The translations under genes were made by a program, and so were the position numbers. A stretch of 64,000 bases of DNA from an uncultured Methanomicrobiales archaeon (lineage in GTDB: Archaea; Halobacteriota; Methanomicrobia; Methanomicrobiales; Methanospirillaceae): assembly GCA_949320185.1 (NCBI GenBank), contig CASGHK010000039.1, forward strand, positions 28,845 to 92,844, read 5' to 3'. Below are positions 58,878-64,000 of this stretch, piece by piece (the first letter of the stretch is position 1; every line of letters begins with the position of its first letter). The notes beneath the pieces were generated by a model. That model worked only from the letters and a program-made list of their open reading frames with translations, searched no databases and was not told the DNA's origin.

Positions 58878-60086
58878 GTGATCGAGATGCAGTACAGGAC
58901 CGTACCGAAGAACGGCGACCGGCTCTCCGCCCTCGGGTTCGGCGCTATGCGCCTTCCCACGCGGCGAGGAAAGATCGACGAGGAGCGCGCCACCCGCCAG
59001 ATCCGGGGTGCGATCGACCGCGGGGTCAACTATGTCGACACCGCGGTGCCGTACCACGGAGGGGAGAGCGAGCGGTTCCTCGGTCGGGCCCTCGGGGACG
59101 GGTATCGCGAACGGGTCAAGATCGCGACGAAGTTGCCCCCGTTCGCCGTGAAGACGCGCGAGGACATGGACCGCATTCTCGAGGTCCAGCTCAAAAAACT
59201 CCAGACCGACCGGATCGACTACTATCTCCTCCACTCTCTCGATGCGAAGAGCTGGGAGCAGCTCAAGGACCTGGGTGTCCTGGAGTTCCTCGACTCCGCC
59301 AAGGCATCGGGCCGTATCGTGAACCCCGGTTTCTCGTTCCATGGTGACCTGATGACCTTCAAGGAGATCATCGATGCCTATGACTGGACTTTCTGCCAGA
59401 TCCAGTATAACTTCCTGGACGAACAGACCCAGGCAGGGACCGAGGGGCTCCGCTACGCCGCCGAACGGCAGATCGCTGTGATGGTGATGGAGCCGCTCCG
59501 CGGCGGGATGCTCGCCGCGAACCTTCCAAAGGAGGTCCAGGCGATCTACAAAGGAAGCGGATACGACCGCTCGGCGGCGGCATGGGGGCTCCGCTGGGTC
59601 TGGAATCACCCCGAGGTGACCGTCGTCCTCTCCGGGATGAACGACGAACGGCAGATCGATGAGAACCTCGCGACCTCGGAGGACGCGCTCCCGGGTGCGA
59701 TGACCCCTGCAGAGATCGAGACGGTGGCGCAGGTCGCCGCCGTCTACAAGCGCAAGATCCGGGTCGGCTGTACCGGATGCGGCTACTGTCTCCCCTGCCC
59801 CGCGGGGGTGAATATCCCGCAGTGCTTCTACATCTACAACCTCTACAGCACGGGTGGAAACCGTCTCTTCACCCGCGGCATGTATGGCATGACCCTGATG
59901 GGGGTGATGGGCGACCGTGCGGACGCCTCGCTCTGCCGGAACTGCGGCAGGTGCATGAAGGCCTGCCCGCAACGGATCGCGATCCCCGAGGAACTCGCGA
60001 AGGTCCGGCGCACGCTCGGTGGACTGCGGACACGGGCGATCATGCCGCTCGCCCGTATGCTCTTTCGGGCCGAGGTCACCGAGTAG
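58878..60086 (+). CDS. Aldo/keto reductase with C-terminal [4Fe-4S] ferredoxin domain
   Basis: Residues 1-290 form an AKR barrel: GFGAMRLP, NYVDTAVPYHGGESERFLG (catalytic Asp and Tyr), KIATKLP (Lys), YLLHSLDAK (His) and VVLSGMNDERQIDEN. The C-terminal ~100 residues hold two cluster motifs, CTGCGYCLPCPAG and CRNCGRCMKACPQ. This ferredoxin-linked AKR family is common in anaerobes and probably accepts electrons from ferredoxin. The start may be the GTG at 58878 or the ATG at 58887. It is convergent with the M3 peptidase. Confidence 0.9.
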   Translation: MIEMQYRTVPKNGDRLSALGFGAMRLPTRRGKIDEERATRQIRGAIDRGVNYVDTAVPYHGGESERFLGRALGDGYRERVKIATKLPPFAVKTREDMDRILEVQLKKLQTDRIDYYLLHSLDAKSWEQLKDLGVLEFLDSAKASGRIVNPGFSFHGDLMTFKEIIDAYDWTFCQIQYNFLDEQTQAGTEGLRYAAERQIAVMVMEPLRGGMLAANLPKEVQAIYKGSGYDRSAAAWGLRWVWNHPEVTVVLSGMNDERQIDENLATSEDALPGAMTPAEIETVAQVAAVYKRKIRVGCTGCGYCLPCPAGVNIPQCFYIYNLYSTGGNRLFTRGMYGMTLMGVMGDRADASLCRNCGRCMKACPQRIAIPEELAKVRRTLGGLRTRAIMPLARMLFRAEVTE

Positions 60087-60095
60087 GACGGGGTA

Positions 60096-62207
60096 TCACG
60101 GGGATCGCGGCCCCTCCAGCACGGGATCGATCCCGATCTGTTCGAAGAGGCCATCGACCCCCGGCGCCCTCCCCAGGAACTCCTGGAGGAGCAGACCGCC
60201 GTCCGCCATGTTCCCGCGTTCGAGGATCGCGTACCGGAGGCGCATGCCCGTCGCTCGGTCACTCATCTCGGTGCGCCTGAACTCATCGACGATCTCGAGC
60301 GCGTAGACCTTCGACCAGAGATAGCCGAAGTAGCCCGCGTCATAGCCCCCCATCATGTGGACGAACGTCGCCGGCTGGTGATCCTCCGAAAGCGAGGTCA
60401 AGCCGGTCACCTCCTCGTAGGTTCGGTGCCACACGCTGGTGACGTCGACCGGCCCGTTCGTCGCGTGATACCGCATGTCCTGGAGCGAGTTCGCCAGCAG
60501 TCGGGCGTACGACGGGGTCAGGTCGATCCTCCGGGACTCGACCACCCGCTCCGCCAGGTCGACCGGGATCGGCTCCGAGGTGTTGGCGTAGTGTCCTGAG
60601 AGGGAGGCGAGCACCTCTGGTTCCCATGCCCACTCCTCGAGAGCCTGTGACGGCGTCTCGAAAAAGTCCCACTCGCATTCCGCCCCGGAGAGGGTGGCGT
60701 ACGGCGCGCGGGAGAGAAGCATGTGGAGGGCGTGACCGGTCTCGTGAAACAGGGTCTCGATCTCGTCGGGGGCCAGGAGCGACGGTTTCCCGTTCTCGGG
60801 CGCCCTGAAGTTCGCCACGATCACTGCGACGGGCATCACATATACCCCGTCTCGTTCATGGCCGAGCACCACGTTTTCGGCGGCGAAGTGACCGTACTTC
60901 CCCTCGCGGGGGTAGGGGTCGAGGTAGAGGCGGCCGATCGGCGCATCATCGCTCTCGTTCCGGACCAGGAAGAGGCGGACATCCGGAGACCATGCCGGGG
61001 CCCCTTTCACCTCCTCGAACCGGACGCCGAAGAGCGACCCGGTCAAGCGGAAGAGTCCGTCGAGGACTCGGTCCATCGGGAAGTACTCCCGCACCTGTTC
61101 CTCGTCGAACGAGAGCCGGTGCCGCTTAGTCTGCTCGATGAGATAGAGGATGTCCCAGGACTCAACCTGGTCGGCGCCGGGGTCGAGCGACCGCTTCACC
61201 TCGAGCAGCTCCCGGGTATGGGCGCGGTTCTTCTCGAGGAGCGGTGCCTGGAGGGAGGAGAGGAACGCCAGCACCGAGGAGGTATTGCCGGCCATCCTCC
61301 CCTCGATCCGGTAGTCGGCCCAGGTTCCGTACCCCAGTTCGCGGGCGATCTCCTGGCGGAGCGCGATCGCCTCCTGGAGGAGGCGGGTGTTCTCCTCCGC
61401 CTGGCGGTTGTTGAAGGCGATGTACATCGCCTTTCGGGTCTCGCCTCGCGTGGCGCCCATCATCACCGCGGCATAGTCCGGGTACCGGGTGGAGACGACC
61501 CGTGTCTTGTTCGGCGTCTCTGGAAACGACGCGATCGTTGAGGCGGAGAGGCCTTCGAGCTCTTCGGGGGTGAACTCGAGCGTGGTGCTGTCGTTGTTGA
61601 GGTTGGCCTGGAACTGCACCTCGATCCGGTTGAGTTCGTCCTTCAATGCTTTCACGCGGGCGAGCGGCTCGTCCGGCAGGAGAAGCCCGTTCTTCTCGAA
61701 GGCACGCACGGTAACGCCGAGGAGGCGTTCCTCATCCGGCGTTCGCGGTACGGCGCCTCGTACCGCGTCGTAGAGATCCCGCCGGGAGTAGGTCGCGGTC
61801 AGGAAGGCCCCTTTTGCCTCCATGCAGGCGATCCCCTCGGTGGCGATCACAGGGTCGGGGCAGACGTCGCCCATCAGGGCCAGTGGCTGGACCGTGTTGC
61901 GGTAGTCGGCGACCGTCTCTTCGAACCGGAGAAGGGTGCTCTCGATGGACCGTTCCCCGGGCGTGAGGGCGGCGATCTCGGCGAACGAGGCGTTCGCCCG
62001 TGCAGCGGCCGTCTCCGAGAGCCGGGTGAGGTCGCCGGCGGTGTAGTTCGACCGGAACGGTTCGTTCCTGCGGCGGACGCTCTCGTTCGGGGGACCGGCA
62101 GGAGATGCGGGTTTCGTCGCCGGCTGGAGGCATCCGCAGGCGAGAACGGCGAGGACGAGTGCCCCCATGCCGAGCGCGGCGGATCTTCGGAGAGAGGAGG
62201 CGAACAT
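60096..62207 (-). CDS. Secreted M3-family metallopeptidase lipoprotein
   Basis: This 703-residue protein starts with a lipoprotein signal (LGMGALVLAVLACGC, Cys ~27) and ends in an M3 oligopeptidase domain. The zinc motif LFHETGHALH sits near residue 486, with the third ligand in a later ECEWDFFETPSQALEEW segment. ADYRIEGRMAGNTSSVLAFL and FEEVKGAPAWSPDVRLF are typical of the M3 helical fold. Cytoplasmic M3 enzymes trim peptides; a lipid-anchored version outside the cell could digest external peptides. It is convergent with the AKR gene, ten bases apart. Confidence 0.9.
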   Translation of the reverse strand: MFASSLRRSAALGMGALVLAVLACGCLQPATKPASPAGPPNESVRRRNEPFRSNYTAGDLTRLSETAAARANASFAEIAALTPGERSIESTLLRFEETVADYRNTVQPLALMGDVCPDPVIATEGIACMEAKGAFLTATYSRRDLYDAVRGAVPRTPDEERLLGVTVRAFEKNGLLLPDEPLARVKALKDELNRIEVQFQANLNNDSTTLEFTPEELEGLSASTIASFPETPNKTRVVSTRYPDYAAVMMGATRGETRKAMYIAFNNRQAEENTRLLQEAIALRQEIARELGYGTWADYRIEGRMAGNTSSVLAFLSSLQAPLLEKNRAHTRELLEVKRSLDPGADQVESWDILYLIEQTKRHRLSFDEEQVREYFPMDRVLDGLFRLTGSLFGVRFEEVKGAPAWSPDVRLFLVRNESDDAPIGRLYLDPYPREGKYGHFAAENVVLGHERDGVYVMPVAVIVANFRAPENGKPSLLAPDEIETLFHETGHALHMLLSRAPYATLSGAECEWDFFETPSQALEEWAWEPEVLASLSGHYANTSEPIPVDLAERVVESRRIDLTPSYARLLANSLQDMRYHATNGPVDVTSVWHRTYEEVTGLTSLSEDHQPATFVHMMGGYDAGYFGYLWSKVYALEIVDEFRRTEMSDRATGMRLRYAILERGNMADGGLLLQEFLGRAPGVDGLFEQIGIDPVLEGPRSP

Positions 62208-62423
62208 CGGTGATCAGCCTGGTACCATCGCCGTGACCCTGGTTAAACCCCTCCCCGTCGGTTCTTCGCCCGTCGCCAGAAACGGGCCCGATGTGGAACC
62301 CGAACGGCCAGGACGGGCTCGGTTGTGATCGACACGAAGAGGATGGGATCCCGGCGCAAGCCGGGACAAGGAGGTGCTGGCGGGGGTCTCCCGTTCCTTC
62401 CTTTCCCGGGGGACGGCGCCGGC

Positions 62424-63581
62424 TCAGAGTGAGTCGAAGAGCAGGACCACGTCCGCGAAGTCGATCCGTCCGTTCTGGTTGAAGTCGAAGGCTGCCACCG
62501 GCTCGTTCGCGGCGATCCAGGTCATCTGGTTGAAGAGGAGGACGACGTCGGCGAAGTCTTTTCTGGTGTTCCCGTTCACGTCCTCGTAGCGCCCATCATC
62601 GTCGAGGTCCCGCGGCTCCCCGGTACCCCCGGGAACGGTGATCACCGGCAAGCCTCCCTCCCGCCGGAAGGCCTGGACCCGTTCGTTGCCGGTGTCGACG
62701 ACGTACACCGTGCCGTTGGCGGCCACCCCTACCCCGTTCGGGTGGTTGAAGTCCCCGGGCAGGTTCCACCCGTAGTATCCCCACCGGGTGATGAACGTCC
62801 CGCCCGCGGTGAACTTCTGGACCCTGTGTAGTTCCGAATCGACGACGAAGACGGCGTCCTGGCTGTCGATTGCGATCCTCACGGGCTGCTGGAACTCTCC
62901 CTCTCCCGCACCCTCGGTTCCCCAGGCCCGGAGAAAGGCCCCGTCCGCGTCGAAGACCTGGACCCGGTGGTTGTCTGCATCGGCTACATAGACCTCTCCC
63001 CTGCTATTGACCGCCACACCGTGGGGCAGATTGAACGAACCGTTCCCCGTTCCGAACCCTCCCCAGCGCGTGAGAAAGGTTCCATCGGCGGTGAACCTCT
63101 GGATGCGGTGGTTGAAGGCATCGGCGACGTAGACGGTGCCATCCTGGCCCACGGCGACGTCGACGGGGGTGTCGAACGCCCCGCCCTGGACCCCGGTGCC
63201 GCCGAACCAGAAGAGCCGGTAGCCGGTCCGGTTGAAGACCTGCACCGTGTTCGCAAGGCTGTCGACCACGTACACCATCCCGGTTGCGTTGATCGCGATG
63301 CCGACGGGCCACGCTCTCGCAGCGTTCTCCGGGTAGGGGACCGCCCACTGGCGAAGATACACCCCATCCCTGGTGAAGACCTGTATGCGCCCGTTGTTGG
63401 CATCGGCGACGTACACGGTGCCGTCCGTGTCCGGGGCGATGCCCATCGGCGCGGAGAACTGGCCATCGCCCGTCCCCTGGCTCCCCCACATCCCGCGAAA
63501 GGTGTAGGTGTCAGCACCCGCAACACCCGTCGCGGTCGCGCAGAGGAGCACGACCGCCACCAGAACGAGGACCTGCCGCAT
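62424..63581 (-). CDS. Secreted NHL-propeller protein with a C-terminal dockerin-like domain
   Basis: The ATG ending at 63581 follows gagaggtg; an alternative start ends at 63608. After the signal peptide (MRQVLVLVAVVLLCATATGV) are six to seven NHL repeats (GDGQFSAPMGIAPDTDGTVYVAD and so on). The C-terminal ~65 residues are a dockerin: two calcium-loop repeats, DLDDDGRYEDVNGNTRKDFADVVLLFNQ and FDFNQNGRIDFADVVLLFDSL, the D.N.NG..DFAD pattern twice. It presumably binds a partner cohesin, none of which is in this window. Confidence 0.88.
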   Translation of the reverse strand: MRQVLVLVAVVLLCATATGVAGADTYTFRGMWGSQGTGDGQFSAPMGIAPDTDGTVYVADANNGRIQVFTRDGVYLRQWAVPYPENAARAWPVGIAINATGMVYVVDSLANTVQVFNRTGYRLFWFGGTGVQGGAFDTPVDVAVGQDGTVYVADAFNHRIQRFTADGTFLTRWGGFGTGNGSFNLPHGVAVNSRGEVYVADADNHRVQVFDADGAFLRAWGTEGAGEGEFQQPVRIAIDSQDAVFVVDSELHRVQKFTAGGTFITRWGYYGWNLPGDFNHPNGVGVAANGTVYVVDTGNERVQAFRREGGLPVITVPGGTGEPRDLDDDGRYEDVNGNTRKDFADVVLLFNQMTWIAANEPVAAFDFNQNGRIDFADVVLLFDSL

Positions 63582-63608
63582 CCGGGACACCTCTCGTAGC
63601 TGATACAT

Positions 63609-63775
63609 ATGCTTTCCAGGTGATGAACCTGGCGGCGCTGCAATGCATCGGCCGATGAGGTGACGGCAGGAAACCCGGAGACGGCGTCCGCATGCTCCGC
63701 TGTCGTTGCCGTCCATCGTCCTGGGTTGGGCCGAATCGTTGAGCGCAGGCGAGGAGAGGGGGGAGGAACGGGCGC
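63609..63775. other. Gap before the catalase fragment
   Basis: No gene, terminator or repeat is evident here. The plus-strand ORF starting at 63706 appears to be shadow; its codons follow no family pattern. Confidence 0.4.
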
Positions 63776-63870
63776 CTAGCCCGCTTCCTTCACGGCATCC
63801 AGGGGAATACCGAGCGCGTCCGCGACCCCCTTCCCGTAGGCCGGATCGGCCAGCAGACAATGCTGTACGT
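63776..63870 (-). pseudogene. C-terminal fragment of a catalase gene
   Basis: Reading the minus strand toward the TAG at 63776-63778, the frame ends QHCLLADPAYGKGVADALGI followed by PLDAVKEAG. This is the characteristic C-terminus of heme catalases (ADPAYG.GVA.ALGI). The frame stays open to the window edge, but upstream of about 63870 the DNA turns A+T-rich and the encoded residues (for example GHIGLIFPLSARKSLN) do not resemble catalase. So the rest of the gene is missing, or interrupted outside the window. Hence pseudogene remnant is the likely reading. Confidence 0.6.
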
Positions 63871-64000
63871 TTAACGATTTGCGGGCAGATAACGGGAAAA
63901 TAAGCCCGATATGACCTCTTTTTTTCAACCCACCCGAAACCATTTCTCTTCGAAAAAGATCCCTGAGAAACGCAGGAAAACGGCCGGAGAAAGGGCCGAT

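Noticed and set aside
60723..61541. A 272-codon plus-strand frame inside the M3 peptidase
   Set aside because: It lies opposite the HETGH zinc motif and has shadow composition.
1..64000. CRISPR arrays, insertion sequences and tRNA genes
   Set aside because: No repeat-spacer pattern, transposase, terminal inverted repeats or cloverleaf sequence was found by reading both strands, though short tRNA genes could be missed by eye.

Overview
The window is about 63% G+C and codes for proteins typical of a hydrogenotrophic methanogen. It carries the McrA arginine methyltransferase Mmp10, tetrahydromethanopterin (MptD) and F420 (CofE) cofactor genes, the archaeal pantoate kinase/phosphopantothenate synthetase route to CoA, archaeal NMD3, a DacZ-type diadenylate cyclase and a second divergent RFC small subunit. 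The G+C content, the incomplete reductive TCA branch (fumarase, 2-oxoglutarate synthase, succinyl-CoA synthetase) and the many PKD, PEGA and NHL surface proteins point to the order Methanomicrobiales (Methanoculleus/Methanofollis-like). The genus is inference. I saw no rRNA, tRNA, CRISPR array or insertion sequence.

Layout. 1-2886: a chagasin-like inhibitor cut by the window edge, then a DMT permease with a histidine-rich tail and a CDF cation exporter with a C-terminal cysteine cluster. 2962-4322: two-subunit fumarase. 4384-10964: a tightly overlapping eight-gene operon korDABC-sucCD-dacZ-DUF362 that joins 2-oxoglutarate metabolism to c-di-AMP synthesis. 10997-15807: exported lipoproteins (one a Lon-like S16 protease), a thioredoxin, a V4R-like protein, a SnoaL-like protein and a dihydropyrimidinase. 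15941-19395: ADP-forming acyl-CoA synthetase and Mmp10. 19423-24043: erythromycin-esterase-like protein, a flavodoxin running antisense into a PrsW-like protease, a 7-TM protein and an Nramp transporter. 24131-31674: beta-propeller, NERD, MBL-rhodanese, PEGA and subtilisin-like proteins.

31727-39557 is an information-processing and cofactor block: mptD and a TatD-like hydrolase, then an eight-gene overlapping operon DUF424-nmd3-Taw2-coaBC-pantoate kinase-PPS-RfcS-like-methyltransferase. 39570-41485 carries an AIR-synthase-like protein and an iron-sulfur flavoprotein on the minus strand. 41486-42484 and 43028-43577 are poor in recognisable genes; the first appears to hold a decayed secreted-protein gene. 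Then come pdaD, an orphan dCache-like sensor, a metallophosphoesterase split by a membrane insertion, thiC behind a long A+T-rich leader, a lone pyruvate-kinase C-domain protein, the Kup potassium transporter and cofE.

53145-63581 is dominated by exported proteins (NHL-PKD, M23 and M3 peptidases, NHL-dockerin) with a sulfite-reductase-like protein and a ferredoxin-type aldo/keto reductase between them. The last bases of the window contain the C-terminal tail of a catalase with no recognisable body in the adjoining sequence.

Most genes are separated by few bases or overlap by 1-4 bases (ATGA, GTGA). Visible promoters are A/T-rich TATA boxes 25-50 bases before the start. Assignments are from reading motifs by eye; no database search was run.
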